A DNA stretch of 64,000 nt from Rubrivivax sp. (lineage in GTDB: Bacteria; Pseudomonadota; Gammaproteobacteria; Burkholderiales; Burkholderiaceae_C). The stretch's first letter is position 1. Each line of letters starts with the position of its first letter. The notes beneath the pieces were generated by a model that was not told the DNA's origin, did not search any database, and saw nothing but the letters and a program-made list of their open reading frames with translations. The translations under genes and the position numbers were made by a program. The stretch spans positions 54,841 through 118,840 of the forward strand of contig JAURZM010000074.1 of assembly GCA_030653385.1 (NCBI GenBank), read 5' to 3'. Shown here in pieces: positions 16,428 through 25,920 of this stretch.

Positions 16428-16988
16428 ATGCGGCGCTCGCACACGCTCGAACTCGCGGTGGGCCTGATGGCCCTCCTCGTTCACGGAGTCGGGCATGCCT
16501 GCTGGGAGGACGCCGGGGCCCGCTACGGCGTCGCGCCGCAATTGCTCTTCGCCGTGGCCCGGGCCGAGTCGGATCTCAACCCCGCGGCCGTGAACCTGAC
16601 GCACCGGGCGCGCACGAAGAGCTACGACATCGGGCTCATGCAGATCAACAGCTCGCACCTGCCCACCCTGGCGCGCTTCGGCATCAGCGAGCGCGACCTC
16701 TACGAGCCCTGCACGAACATCATGGTTGGCGCCTGGCTGCTGGCCGAACAGTTCTCGCGCCAGGGCGTGAGCTGGGACTCCGTCGGCGCCTACAACGCCG
16801 CCTGCACCCAGCTCAAGGACAACGCCTGCCGTGCGGCGCGATCGACGTACGCCTGGCGGGTGTTCCGGCGCCTTCCAGGTCAAGCTGCCAGTCATCGCGC
16901 GCAGCCTCCGGCCCCACCCCGATCCGCCAGCGCGGTCGCGACGCCCAAGCAAGCGCCGCTCATTCTCTCTGCAAGGGTCACGCCATGA
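16428..16988 (+). CDS. Lytic transglycosylase (VirB1/TrbN-like)
   Basis: 186 aa. Periplasmic enzyme that opens peptidoglycan for the secretion channel. A hydrophobic signal segment (8-22) is followed by a goose-lysozyme/SLT-type domain: LFAVARAESDLNP with catalytic E47, then SYDIGLMQINSSHL, and VGAYNAACT. The C-terminus is a Pro/Ala-rich tail. It begins 3 nt after the upstream stop, and its stop overlaps the next start (ATGA), so it is part of the operon. Confidence 0.9.
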   Translation: MRRSHTLELAVGLMALLVHGVGHACWEDAGARYGVAPQLLFAVARAESDLNPAAVNLTHRARTKSYDIGLMQINSSHLPTLARFGISERDLYEPCTNIMVGAWLLAEQFSRQGVSWDSVGAYNAACTQLKDNACRAARSTYAWRVFRRLPGQAASHRAQPPAPPRSASAVATPKQAPLILSARVTP

Positions 16989-17704
16989 ACCCGCGCCTCA
17001 CCCGAATCGCGGTGGCGTGCGGCTTCGCCGTCGCGCTCGTGGCCGCCACCGCGTCGTGCTCTTTCTCGCCACGCGCGCACGAGGCCCAGGCACAGGCAGC
17101 GACAGCGCCGGCGCGACCTGCGCCGCTTCGCATCGTGCAGCTGAGCTTTGGCCAGAACGCCTACTTCGCCGCGTGCGCGGAGCCGGCTTGCCCCGCGCTC
17201 ACGCCCAAGACCCTGCCCGGTCCCGCAGCACTGCCGGTTGCTGCCACGGCCACTGACCTGTCCAGCCGTGGAGTGGCTGTCGGCGCAGCGGTCGAGCCAT
17301 CGCCGTTGGCCCCACCACGCGCGGCGGCGGCGCCGGCGAGCGCGCCACGGGCCGACCCGGCGGACACGCACATCCTGCTGACCTTTCCGTTCGGGTCCGC
17401 TGCCCTCACGGCGGAGTCGCGGAAAACGCTTCGCCGATCGCTGCGTCTGGCGCGCGAGTCCGACCGCATCGTCATCTCCGGTCGCACTGACAGCGTCGGT
17501 CCCGACGAGGTCAACCAGCAGCTCGCGCTGGCCCGTGCCCTTGCGGTGCGCAACTTCATCCGCGACGCTGTGCCCGACCTGCCGAACGTGATTGCCATCG
17601 ACGCGAAGGGCCGGTGCTGTTTCGTCGCGTCCAACGACGACGAGAGCGGCCGCAGCCGAAACCGCCGGGTCGAAGTCGTCTTCTCGAGCATGGGAGTGAT
17701 GTGA
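16985..17704 (+). CDS. OmpA-family C-terminal domain lipoprotein-like
   Basis: 239 aa. The N-terminus has a signal segment ending in TASCSFSP; the Cys could be lipidated. A Pro/Ala-rich spacer (about 30-120) leads to an OmpA-like peptidoglycan-binding domain: LTFPFGSAALTAESRKTLRRSL, ISGRTDSVGPDEVNQQLALARA, and SRNRRVEVVF. It overlaps both neighbours (ATGA at 16985; 1 nt at 17704). Inferred role: anchoring the transfer apparatus to the cell wall. OmpA-like proteins are not part of the F core set, so this is an accessory of this type of operon. Confidence 0.85.
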   Translation: MNPRLTRIAVACGFAVALVAATASCSFSPRAHEAQAQAATAPARPAPLRIVQLSFGQNAYFAACAEPACPALTPKTLPGPAALPVAATATDLSSRGVAVGAAVEPSPLAPPRAAAAPASAPRADPADTHILLTFPFGSAALTAESRKTLRRSLRLARESDRIVISGRTDSVGPDEVNQQLALARALAVRNFIRDAVPDLPNVIAIDAKGRCCFVASNDDESGRSRNRRVEVVFSSMGVM

Positions 17705-18018
17705 TGGATCGACCCGTCGCACGACCCGCGCGCACCCCTCCCGCCGACCCTGCGCTCGCAGCCGCTGACCCGGCCGCGGACGCCTCGTCGGCCGCATCCC
17801 CGCAGCAACGGCGCAAGCCCCGACCTGGATGGAAGGCAACCATCGTCCGGAGCGAGAGCTTTGCCGAACTGCGGCGCATCCAGAAATCCACGAGGGATCC
17901 GGTCATCGATCTCAGCTATCTCGCCGACGCGTGCGTCGAGCTGGCACTCGAGCTCGGCGCCGAGCGAATCGTGCAACGGGCCATTGCCTCTTTCGGCAGC
18001 GTCCGCCCGACTCCCTGA
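17704..18018 (+). CDS. Unknown protein upstream of pilin gene
   Basis: 104 aa from ATG 17704, which shares its A with the upstream stop. The first half is a disordered Pro/Ala/Asp stretch, then KATIVRSESFAELRRIQKST and DPVIDLSYLADACVELALELGAERIVQRAI. The second half looks like a small helical DNA- or protein-binding domain; TraM/TraY-like roles are conceivable but not shown. The similarity of its YLADACVELAL segment to DLLSACIELVL of the 15966 gene suggests a shared fold. Confidence 0.55.
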   Translation: MDRPVARPARTPPADPALAAADPAADASSAASPQQRRKPRPGWKATIVRSESFAELRRIQKSTRDPVIDLSYLADACVELALELGAERIVQRAIASFGSVRPTP

Positions 18019-18045
18019 ACTCACCACCTTCTCTTGGAGAACGCA

Positions 18046-18393
18046 ATGCATGCAACCGCCGCACCGACCCTGGCCCTCCCTTCGCGCAAGGTGATGCTGG
18101 GCATCGGCCTGTTCCTCACCTTCATCACCGGCCTCATGGCCGTGGCCCCCAGCCATGCGCTGGACCTGGTGGCCTTCACCGGCATCGCCGGTCCGCTCGC
18201 GGCCGCGCTGGCGCAGTTGGCCGCGTTGGCTCCGGGCGTCAAGGCGCTCGTCGGCTTCGTCGGCTTCGTGGTCGCCTTCATCAGCCTGGCCGCCCTGCGC
18301 AACTTCGGGCCCGTCCTGTTCTACCTGGGCATGGCGATCTTCGGCGCGGTCGGGCTGACCATCGCCGGCGCGATCCTGGGTGCGGTCATCTGA
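18046..18393 (+). CDS. traA: Conjugative pilin TraA-like
   Basis: 115 aa. ATG 18046 with TTGGAGAACGC upstream. A long leader with hydrophobic segment (VMLGIGLFLTFITGLMAV) ends in APSHALDL, a plausible processing site after Ala. The mature part of about 70 residues has two hydrophobic helices (IAGPLAAALAQLAALA and ALVGFVGFVVAFISLAAL, extended by FYLGMAIFGAVGLTIAGAILG), the hairpin topology of F-type pilin. Located immediately before traL, as in F-type operons. Confidence 0.8.
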   Translation: MHATAAPTLALPSRKVMLGIGLFLTFITGLMAVAPSHALDLVAFTGIAGPLAAALAQLAALAPGVKALVGFVGFVVAFISLAALRNFGPVLFYLGMAIFGAVGLTIAGAILGAVI

Positions 18394-18429
18394 GCCGGTC
18401 TGCAGCACGACGGAGAAGGGGGAAGCGCC

Positions 18430-18729
18430 ATGCAGTCGGACACCTACATCCCTCGACGCCTGGACGACCAGTGGAAGCTCGGCTTCTGGGACGCCGACGT
18501 CGCCTTCCCCTTCGTCTTCTTTCTGTTCCTCGGCTGGATGTCCGGCACCAAGTGGGGCTTCGTGCTCTGCGCCGGCGCCGGCTTCTTCCTGAGCCGGTGG
18601 ATCTCTCGCACCAAGGCCGACAAGCACCCGGCCTTCGCGATGCATTGGGCGTACTGGGCCCTGCCCACCAACCCCGCCACCGCCATGCGCGCGACCCCGC
18701 CGTCGCACATCCGACGCATGGTCGGCTGA
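18430..18729 (+). CDS. traL: TraL, F-type secretion membrane protein
   Basis: 99 aa. Begins YIPRRLDDQWKLGFWDADVA, the conserved TraL opening, followed by two hydrophobic segments (about 24-58) and a basic C-terminus. VirB3-like inner-membrane component of pilus assembly. The ribosome site AAGGGGG is well placed. It lies between pilin and traE. Confidence 0.9.
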   Translation: MQSDTYIPRRLDDQWKLGFWDADVAFPFVFFLFLGWMSGTKWGFVLCAGAGFFLSRWISRTKADKHPAFAMHWAYWALPTNPATAMRATPPSHIRRMVG

Positions 18730-18747
18730 AACCCGCAGGACCACGCC

Positions 18748-19368
18748 ATGGACTTTGCCCAGCACCAGAACGACCTGCGCGCGCAACGCCGGGCCAATCG
18801 AGTCCTCAGCGCCATCGTGGGTGCGCTGTCGCTCAGCGTGCTCCTGTGCCTCGTGGTGATCGTCAGCATCGTCGGCTCGGACCGGACGGTCATCGTGCCG
18901 CCCAACATCGACCGGACCTTCTGGGTCACCAAGGAGAAGGCCAGCCGCGAGTACCTCGAGGAGATGGCCAGCTACGTCGCCTGGCTGGTCCTGGACGTCA
19001 CGCCGACGACCGTCGACTGGAAGAAGAACGTGCTGCTGAACTGGGTCGCGCCGGATCAGCACGCGGCCATGAAGACCAAGATGGACATCGAGGCCGAGCG
19101 GCTGCGCAGCAACAACGCCGCGACCTTCTTCCTGGTGCAGCAACTCGCTGCCGACGAGGCGAAGCAGTCCGTGGTCGTCACCGGCCGCCTTCGCAGGCAG
19201 ATCAACGGCGCCGACGTCACCGATCCCGAAACGCGTTCGTACCTGGCGCAGTTCCAGTACGTCGGCGGGCGCGTCCACATCCAGTCGTTCAAGGAGATCC
19301 CGTATGCGCAAGCTGGCCAGCAAGTTCGCGTCGGCGCTGCTGATCCCAACGGCGCTCCTGCTCGCTAG
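18748..19368 (+). CDS. traE: TraE, VirB8-like channel protein
   Basis: 206 aa. One N-terminal membrane helix (about 26-46), then a periplasmic domain with VPPNIDRTFWVTKEKASREYLEEMASYVAWLV in the conserved TraE pattern. It forms part of the periplasmic channel. Its last 65 nt overlap the start of traK; traK has a clear AAGGAG site and signal peptide, so the overlap appears real and implies coupled translation. Confidence 0.9.
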   Translation: MDFAQHQNDLRAQRRANRVLSAIVGALSLSVLLCLVVIVSIVGSDRTVIVPPNIDRTFWVTKEKASREYLEEMASYVAWLVLDVTPTTVDWKKNVLLNWVAPDQHAAMKTKMDIEAERLRSNNAATFFLVQQLAADEAKQSVVVTGRLRRQINGADVTDPETRSYLAQFQYVGGRVHIQSFKEIPYAQAGQQVRVGAADPNGAPAR

Positions 19369-20134
19369 CGCGTCGCCCGCGCTCGCGCTGCAGGTCGTCG
19401 AGGGCAGCGACGGGGTCTCCGTCGATGCCGTTCTGTCGATCAAGGAGGCCACCCGCATCCGCGTCGACGGCGCGCCGATCACGAACGTTTTCGGCAACAT
19501 TTACTCGACCAACTGCGGCGCCACGATCACGACCGCCGTGCCGCCGCAACCCGGCGCGTCGCCGGCGCCTGCCACGGGCATGGTGAATCCCGCGGGCGAG
19601 ATCGTTCTCGAGTGCGACGTCGACAAGGGCGAGATCTACGTGCGCCCGGTGGGCGGCCCGGGCAAGCCGGTCAACCTCTTCGTGTCGACGCAGCACGCGA
19701 CCTACACGCTGCTGCTGCGGCGGTCCGACACGCCGGCAGACACGATCGTCATCCGCGACAAGACAGCCCGACTGTCTCGCGCTGAGCCCGGCGGCGCAAC
19801 GGCTTCCGCCCGCACGCCGCAGCACGTGCGCGCCTTGAAGGGCATGTTGGTGGCCATGGCGGCGGACCGGCCACCGACGGACATCCGGGTGGACGAGGTG
19901 AACCGCCCGATCCAGCTCTGGCAGGAAGCGAAGTTCGCCCTGGTGCGCCTGTACGAGGGACGCGGACTGGTCGGCGAGCGCTACGTGCTCACCAACGTGT
20001 CGACCCAGGACATGGTCCTCGCCGAACAGGAGTTCGATCGCGAGCGCGGCGGCGTGCTGGCCGTCTCGATCGAGAACCACAACCTGCGCCCCGGTGAGAG
20101 CACGTCCGTCTACGTCATCCGCCAGGGGAGCTGA
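19304..20134 (+). CDS. traK: TraK, VirB9-like secretin
   Basis: 276 aa. Signal peptide ending ASPALA, then LQVVEGSDGVSVDAVLSIKEATRIRVDGAPITNVFG typical of TraK. It is a periplasmic/outer-membrane component of the core complex together with TraV and TraB. Start ATG 19304 inside traE, supported by AAGGAGATCCCGT. The stop lies 2 nt before traB. Confidence 0.9.
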   Translation: MRKLASKFASALLIPTALLLASASPALALQVVEGSDGVSVDAVLSIKEATRIRVDGAPITNVFGNIYSTNCGATITTAVPPQPGASPAPATGMVNPAGEIVLECDVDKGEIYVRPVGGPGKPVNLFVSTQHATYTLLLRRSDTPADTIVIRDKTARLSRAEPGGATASARTPQHVRALKGMLVAMAADRPPTDIRVDEVNRPIQLWQEAKFALVRLYEGRGLVGERYVLTNVSTQDMVLAEQEFDRERGGVLAVSIENHNLRPGESTSVYVIRQGS

Positions 20135-20136
20135 CC

Positions 20137-21537
20137 ATGCCCAGCTTCGTCGACAACCTTCGCGTGCGCTGGACAGGCGTTGCCGAGCGCATGTCGCCGC
20201 GCGCGCGTCAATGGACCATGGCCGCCCTGATCTCAGGTTGCGGGGTGGGCCTGCTGTGGGCCGTGTTCTCCGCGGGCTCGGGCGACAGCGCTCAGCGCGC
20301 CGCGGCCGCCGCGGCCAAGAGCGACGTGCGACCGACCAACGTCGATCTCATGGCGCCGGGTTCGCAGGTGAAGGACTCCGAGGTCTGGATCGGCAAGGCC
20401 GGCAAGGAACTCGAGAGCTACAAGGCCGAACGCGACGAGCAACGCAGGGTCAACCGCGACCTCAACGACAAGCAGCAGGACCTCCTTCGCCGTCTCGGAG
20501 AGATGGAGGAGCGGCTCAAGTCGCGTCCCCTCGATGCGGCACGCGCGGCTTCTGCGCCCGGGATGGCGGCTGCCCCCGCCAATCCGCCCCTGGCCAATCC
20601 GCCCGAGTCGACGCTGCCGCGCGCGGCGGCCACCCTGCCGCCTGCGCCGCCCCCGCCCGTGGCCTACCAGCGCGGCGCGATGCCGCCTGGCCTGCCCAAC
20701 AGCGCGTCCCCCAGTGGCATCGACGTCGCGGCGGCGCCGGCGCAGCCTCAGCTCATGCGCGTCACGCTGGCCGCGCCAGTGCGCGCCAGCGACCCCGCCG
20801 AGGGCGGCGGCAAGAAGCGCGAGACGCTCGACAGCTTCCTGCCCATCAGCTTCACCAAGGGTCAACTGCTCGGCGGCCTGGACGCTCCCACCGGCGGACA
20901 GGCCCAGAGCAATCCGCATCCGGTGCTGATCCGCCTGTCGGACAACTCGGTCCTGCCCAACCGCTACCGGGCTGAGTACCGCGAGTGCTTCGTCATCGCC
21001 GCGGGCTACGGCGACATCAGCTCGGAGCGCGCCTACCTGCGCACCGAACTGCTGTCCTGCGTTCGGCCCAACGGCGATCCGCTGGAAGTGAAGATCCAGG
21101 GCTCGGTCTTCGGCGAAGACGGCAAGGTCGGAATGCGCGGCCGCCTGGTCACCAAACAGGGCCAGATGCTGGCCAACGCGCTGCTCGCCGGCGTGGTCAG
21201 CGGGATCGGCCAGGGGTTCTCGCAAGCCAACACGACCTACAGCACCTCGCCGCTGGGTTCGGTCGCGACGGCCACGGGCGCCGACGCCTACCGCGCCGGC
21301 ATCGGCTCGGGTGTCGGCAAAGCCCTGGACCGGCTGGCGCAGTACTACATCAAGCTGGCCGAGCAGACCTTTCCGATCATTGAAGTCGATGCCGGCCGGG
21401 AGATCGATGTCGTCCTGACCAAGGGCGTGCGCATCGAGGGCTCCGACGCCAGCACGGCGTCCAACGCACCCACCTCGCTCCCTGGCCGCGCGGACCCCTC
21501 CGAGCGCTACCTGAAGGTGACCACCGATGAAGAATGA
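20137..21537 (+). CDS. traB: TraB, VirB10-like core protein
   Basis: 466 aa. N-terminal membrane helix (about 29-46), coiled coil around 92-130 (ESYKAERDEQRRVNRDLNDKQQDLL in register), Pro/Ala spacer (about 135-205), and C-terminal TrbI/VirB10-type domain (PVLIRLSDNSVLPNRYRAEYRECFVI, GRLVTKQGQMLANALLAGVVSGIG). It spans inner to outer membrane in the core complex. Overlaps the dsbC-like gene by 11 nt. Confidence 0.92.
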   Translation: MPSFVDNLRVRWTGVAERMSPRARQWTMAALISGCGVGLLWAVFSAGSGDSAQRAAAAAAKSDVRPTNVDLMAPGSQVKDSEVWIGKAGKELESYKAERDEQRRVNRDLNDKQQDLLRRLGEMEERLKSRPLDAARAASAPGMAAAPANPPLANPPESTLPRAAATLPPAPPPPVAYQRGAMPPGLPNSASPSGIDVAAAPAQPQLMRVTLAAPVRASDPAEGGGKKRETLDSFLPISFTKGQLLGGLDAPTGGQAQSNPHPVLIRLSDNSVLPNRYRAEYRECFVIAAGYGDISSERAYLRTELLSCVRPNGDPLEVKIQGSVFGEDGKVGMRGRLVTKQGQMLANALLAGVVSGIGQGFSQANTTYSTSPLGSVATATGADAYRAGIGSGVGKALDRLAQYYIKLAEQTFPIIEVDAGREIDVVLTKGVRIEGSDASTASNAPTSLPGRADPSERYLKVTTDEE

Positions 21538-22339
21538 ACGCCTCCTGGCCGGCGCCATCCTGGCGCTGGCCGTGCAGTCCGCCGTGGCCGGCCCGTCGGC
21601 CGACGAAGCCCGGCTGCTCGCCGCCCTCAAGCGAGCGTACCCGGCGACCACCTTCACGTCGGTCGCGGCCAGCGAGGTCCCCGGGATCTACGAGGTCTGG
21701 ATGGGTCCGAACGTGGCCTTCGTGTCGCCGAAGAACCCTCGGTACTTCATCATGGGTCGCCTGCTGGACGCGAAGACGGCGACCGACATCACCGGACCGA
21801 AGCTCGCGCGGGCACAGGCCGCCCGCCCGGCCGTCGACACGGCCGACAGCACCGACCGGCCGATTGACCTCGCGAAGCTGCCGCTGCAGGACGCCCTGAA
21901 GGTCGTGCACGGCAGCGGCGCGCGCACGCTGTACGCCTTCAGCGACCCTTCCTGCTCGTTCTGCCGGCGGCTCGAGCCGGAGCTGGCCAAGCTCCGGGAC
22001 GTCACGGTCTATACCTTCCTGCTGCCCTTCCAGGGCCGGCAGCTGCCGCAGGCGATCCTCTGCTCCACCGATCCAGCGAAGAGCTGGCAGGCGGTGATGC
22101 TCAACGCCGACACCAGCGGTCTGAACAGCCAGGCCGACTGCCCAACCTCGCTCGATCGCAACCTCCAGCTGGCGCGGCAACTCGGCGTCAACGGCACGCC
22201 CACGATGTTCTACGCCGATGGCACCCGGACCACCGGCTACGTCCCCGGGACCGAGGTCGAGCGGCGCATCGCCGCGGCGGCTGCCGTTGGCTCACCCGTC
22301 GCGACCTCCAAGGCCATCACCCAGGAGAAGGCGCCATGA
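21527..22339 (+). CDS. dsbC: DsbC-type disulfide isomerase of tra operon
   Basis: 270 aa. Signal peptide (about 1-21), DsbC/G N-terminal dimerisation-like region, thioredoxin fold with active site C143-SF-C146 (FSDPSCSFCRRLEPEL) and the cis-Pro loop GVNGTPTMFYADG. Periplasmic; it likely isomerises disulfides in the Cys-rich TraU, TraN and TraH. SXT/IncC operons carry dsbC at the same point. Its stop overlaps traV. Confidence 0.92.
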   Translation: MKNERLLAGAILALAVQSAVAGPSADEARLLAALKRAYPATTFTSVAASEVPGIYEVWMGPNVAFVSPKNPRYFIMGRLLDAKTATDITGPKLARAQAARPAVDTADSTDRPIDLAKLPLQDALKVVHGSGARTLYAFSDPSCSFCRRLEPELAKLRDVTVYTFLLPFQGRQLPQAILCSTDPAKSWQAVMLNADTSGLNSQADCPTSLDRNLQLARQLGVNGTPTMFYADGTRTTGYVPGTEVERRIAAAAAVGSPVATSKAITQEKAP

Positions 22340-22962
22340 GCAGGTTCCTCATCGTGGCCGGCGGCGCGATCGTCATCGCGGCCGTGCTCCCGGGCTGCGC
22401 GATCACCGGCTTGGACGGCGGGTCCAAGTACGCGTGCAAGGCCCCCGAGGGCGTCCGGTGCGACTCGGTGTCGGGCACCTACTACAACGCGCTGCAGAAC
22501 AACCTGCCGTCGCAGCGCCGCTCCGCTGCGCCTCCCGTGGACACGTCTCCCCAGGCCGCTCCCGCGGGCAGCGCGCCGCGTGCCGCGGCGACGATGCTCA
22601 ACGCCTCCACGCGCCCAGCCACGGGCGACGAAGGCGCCGCCTATGTCGCCGCGCCGCTGCGGGCCGCTCCGCGTGTTCTCCGGCTCTGGATCAAGGCCTG
22701 GGAGGACGCCGATCGCGATCTCGTTGGCGAGAGCCTCGTCTACGTCCAGGTCGACAACGGCCGCTGGCTGGTCGACCACGTGCAGCGCCAGCAGCGCGAG
22801 CCCTTCGTGCCGATCCGCGCGCCGCGGCCGCCGGCCGCCACCAAGTCGGCCGGTGCGGCGGCGGGCCCCAACGGCCCGTCCACCACGCCGACCGAAGACG
22901 CGCCCTCGCTCACGCAAGCCCTGCGCGCACTGCAGAACCGCGCGCCCGCCGCCGACCAATGA
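22336..22962 (+). CDS. traV: TraV outer-membrane lipoprotein
   Basis: 208 aa. Lipobox LPGC near residue 20, then YACKAPEGVRCDSVSGTYYNAL, the two-cysteine signature of TraV. Core-complex lipoprotein (VirB7-like). The remainder is Pro/Ala-rich with RAAPRVLRLWIKAWEDADRDL and the common C-terminal part. ATGA overlap with dsbC; traC begins 18 nt downstream. Confidence 0.9.
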   Translation: MSRFLIVAGGAIVIAAVLPGCAITGLDGGSKYACKAPEGVRCDSVSGTYYNALQNNLPSQRRSAAPPVDTSPQAAPAGSAPRAAATMLNASTRPATGDEGAAYVAAPLRAAPRVLRLWIKAWEDADRDLVGESLVYVQVDNGRWLVDHVQRQQREPFVPIRAPRPPAATKSAGAAAGPNGPSTTPTEDAPSLTQALRALQNRAPAADQ

Positions 22963-22979
22963 CCTGAGAGGGCACCTCC

Positions 22980-25556
22980 ATGCTCGAGTCCCTACGCCTC
23001 AACCTCTTCGGCGATGCGTCGCCGGCGGGGTCCAGCGACAAGTCCGGTCCCGGCCTGTTCTCGTTCGGGCACAAGGACGAATCGCCCGCCGACCAGTTCG
23101 CCAGCTGGCTGCCCTACATCTCCTACCTCGACGAGGAACAACTGTTCGTCAACAAGGATGGCATGGGCTTCCTCCTGGAGGTCATGCCGCAGAGCGGCGC
23201 CGACGACCGCATGGTCGACGTGCTGGTGTCGCTCTACTCGAACTGCCCACCCGACACCGGCATCCAGTTCCACCTCTTCGCCTCGCCCCATGTCTGCCCA
23301 CCGCTGCGCCGGTACGCCAACCTGCGCATGGAAGACCGCGACCAGATCCAGAAGGCCCAGGCGTTCGGCCGGCCAGCGCGCAACGACAACCTTTACCGCA
23401 AGCTGGCCCGGCGCCGCTACGCGCACCTGTCTCACGGCGCTCACCACAGCCTGACCCAGGGCTTCCACTACACGATCCGCGACTTCCGCCTGATGGTCAG
23501 CGTCTCGGTCAAGGCCGATCCCGCCAACCTGTCCGACCGCGAGCGCATCGTCGGCCTGCGCGACGGCATGGCGACCACGCTGCGCTCGGCGTCGTTGCCC
23601 AACCGCGTCTGCGATGCGGCCGACCTGATCAACTGGTGTTCGCTGTTCGTGAACCCGGATCGCATCGACGCGGCCACCGCGCCCGACCTGCACTACGACG
23701 ACGGGCGCGAACTGCGCGACCAGATCGTCGACCACGACACGATCCAGGATGCGCGCTCCAACGGCCTTCACCTGTGGAAGGAAGGCGCAGGCGAAGGCCT
23801 GGACGTGCGCTTCTTCTCCATCAAGTCCTTCCCCGAGCGCTTCGGCCTGTGGCAGATGGGTGCCCTGGTCGGCGACCTGATGCAGCCGGCCCTGCAGTAC
23901 AGCTCGCCCTTCCTGCTGACGATGGGCGTCTACATCCTGGACCCCAACTCGACCAAGACCGTGGTCACGGCCAACCACGTGCGGGCCACGCAGAACGCGG
24001 GCAGCAAGATGGCCGTCGTCATGCCCGACGTCGCCAAGAAGGCGCGCGACTGGTCGGCCGCCGCGGACGCGATCGACACCGGCGGCGCGCTGGTGAGCAT
24101 GTACCACCAGCTCGGCCTGTTCTGCCATCCGTCCAAGGTCGCGCAGACGCAGGAGACGGCCAAGTCCATCTGGCGTGCGCGCGGCTTCGAGCTCAACGCC
24201 GACGTCTACAAGCATCGCCAGGCGCTGCTGGCCAGCCTGCCGATGACGCTGTCGCCGGCCTTCCACGGCGACTTGCGCAAGATGAAGCGGGTCACCCGCA
24301 AGACGATGGCCAACGCCATCCACCTCGCACCGGTCCTGGCCGAGTGGCGGGGCAGCAAGACGCCGACCCTGATGTTCGCCGGGCGCCGCGGCCAGTTGCT
24401 CACGCTCGACCTCTACGACAACGACGGCAACTACAACGCCGCCGTCATCGGCTCGCCGGGCTCGGGCAAGTCGGTCCTGCTCAACGAGCTGGCCTGGTCC
24501 TACCGGGCCATCGGCGCCAAGATCTGGATGCAGGACCTGGGGCGCTCGTTCGAGAAGCTCTGCCGCAAGGCGGAAGGCACCTTCATCGAGTTCCGGCCCG
24601 ACGTCGAAATCTCGCTGAACCCGTTCCCGCTGGTCACCGACATCAACGAGGACATCGACATGCTGCTGCCGGCCATCGCCAAGATGGCCTCGATGAAGCA
24701 GCTCGACGAGGTCCAGATGAAGGCGATCTCGGCGATGTTGCTCAAGCTCTGGGCCAGGTACGGCCAGGACCTGGACATGACGATCCTGCGCGACGCCTTC
24801 GTCCCCGGGACGATCGAGGAGCTGGGCATCAAGGAGGACCAGCGCGTGCGCGACCTGGCCGTGATGCTCAACCCCTACGCCAAGGGCGGCCAGTACGCGC
24901 GCTTCTTCAGCGGCCGCAACACGATCGACTTCTCCAACGACTTCGTGGTCATCGAGAGCGAGGAGCTCAAGCGCAAGCCCGACCTGCAGGCGGTGGTCAA
25001 CATCATCCTGTTCCACGCGATCACCCGCGAGATGTACCTGACGCGCAACCGCAAGAAGGTCTGGTTCATCGACGAGCTCAAGCAGCAGTTGGGCGACTCG
25101 AGCGAGAACGACGTGGTGATGGCCGCGGCGATCGACGAGGCGGCGCGGCGCGCCCGCAAGTACGGCGGCAGCCTTGTGACGGCGACCCAGAACGGCGACG
25201 ACTACTTCACCTCGGCACAGATGGAGTCCGCACTGAAGTGCTCGGACTGGACCTTCCTGCTGCGCCAGAAGCCCGAGTCGATCGAACTGCTCGCGCGCAC
25301 GGGCCGCTTCTCGATGGATGAGCCGAAGAAGCGGCTGCTGAACTCGCTGCGCATGGAGCCGGGCGTGTTCTCCGAGTGCTACATCACCTCGCCCATCGGC
25401 GAGGGTGTCGCGCGCATCATCCTCGACCCCTTCTCGCACCTGCTCTTCAGCAACAAGCTGGACGACAACGCCCCGCTGGATGCGCTCCTGCGACAGGGTC
25501 TGTCCATCGACGACGCCATCACCGAACTGCTTCGCCGCCGGGGGTATGCGGTATGA
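22980..25556 (+). CDS. traC: TraC, pilus assembly ATPase (VirB4-like)
   Basis: 858 aa. Cytoplasmic ATPase energising pilus assembly. N-terminal TraC domain (SWLPYISYLDEEQLFVNKDGMGF), Walker A G491-SPGSG-K497-S498, Walker B VWFIDE (D698, E699). Both nucleotide motifs are intact, unlike the P-loop of TraD in this operon. Stop overlaps trbI (ATGA). Confidence 0.95.
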   Translation: MLESLRLNLFGDASPAGSSDKSGPGLFSFGHKDESPADQFASWLPYISYLDEEQLFVNKDGMGFLLEVMPQSGADDRMVDVLVSLYSNCPPDTGIQFHLFASPHVCPPLRRYANLRMEDRDQIQKAQAFGRPARNDNLYRKLARRRYAHLSHGAHHSLTQGFHYTIRDFRLMVSVSVKADPANLSDRERIVGLRDGMATTLRSASLPNRVCDAADLINWCSLFVNPDRIDAATAPDLHYDDGRELRDQIVDHDTIQDARSNGLHLWKEGAGEGLDVRFFSIKSFPERFGLWQMGALVGDLMQPALQYSSPFLLTMGVYILDPNSTKTVVTANHVRATQNAGSKMAVVMPDVAKKARDWSAAADAIDTGGALVSMYHQLGLFCHPSKVAQTQETAKSIWRARGFELNADVYKHRQALLASLPMTLSPAFHGDLRKMKRVTRKTMANAIHLAPVLAEWRGSKTPTLMFAGRRGQLLTLDLYDNDGNYNAAVIGSPGSGKSVLLNELAWSYRAIGAKIWMQDLGRSFEKLCRKAEGTFIEFRPDVEISLNPFPLVTDINEDIDMLLPAIAKMASMKQLDEVQMKAISAMLLKLWARYGQDLDMTILRDAFVPGTIEELGIKEDQRVRDLAVMLNPYAKGGQYARFFSGRNTIDFSNDFVVIESEELKRKPDLQAVVNIILFHAITREMYLTRNRKKVWFIDELKQQLGDSSENDVVMAAAIDEAARRARKYGGSLVTATQNGDDYFTSAQMESALKCSDWTFLLRQKPESIELLARTGRFSMDEPKKRLLNSLRMEPGVFSECYITSPIGEGVARIILDPFSHLLFSNKLDDNAPLDALLRQGLSIDDAITELLRRRGYAV

Positions 25557-25912
25557 GCTCGTTCGCCACCCATGCGCTGATCTCGGTGTTCGTGACCGCC
25601 GGGGCACTGCTCGCCTATGACCGGCTGGTCGTGAAGCCGGCTCAGGTCATCGGCATCGTCGACATCGCCGAGGTCTACCGCGCCAAGGAGTCCGAGTTCG
25701 CGGCGCTGCTCAGCGCCAGCAGGACCGACGACGATCGCCAGCGCGCCCTCGCGCAGGCGCAGGCTTTCGGCGATCGCCTCGACCGCGCCCTGCGCGAGAT
25801 CCCCGTCGAGTGCCGCTGCCTGGTGGTGGTCAAGTCCGCCGTGGCAGGGGGCTGGTCCAACGCCATCGACCTCACCGCCGCCCTCAAGGCGAAGGTCGGC
25901 GCCAAGTCGTAG
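25553..25912 (+). CDS. trbI: TrbI, F-type inner-membrane protein
   Basis: 119 aa. The start ATG overlaps the traC stop. One membrane helix (about 5-22), then the periplasmic TrbI_F pattern VIGIVDIAEVYRAKESEF and CLVVVKSAVAGGWSNAIDLTAAL. TrbI influences pilus retraction in F. The longer open frame upstream is inside traC and not used. Confidence 0.82.
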   Translation: MSSFATHALISVFVTAGALLAYDRLVVKPAQVIGIVDIAEVYRAKESEFAALLSASRTDDDRQRALAQAQAFGDRLDRALREIPVECRCLVVVKSAVAGGWSNAIDLTAALKAKVGAKS

Positions 25913-25920
25913 CCGCCGCC

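Noticed and set aside
22992..25607. 871-aa minus-strand frame opposite traC
   Set aside because: It is antisense to a clear TraC. Long antisense frames are expected at this GC content.
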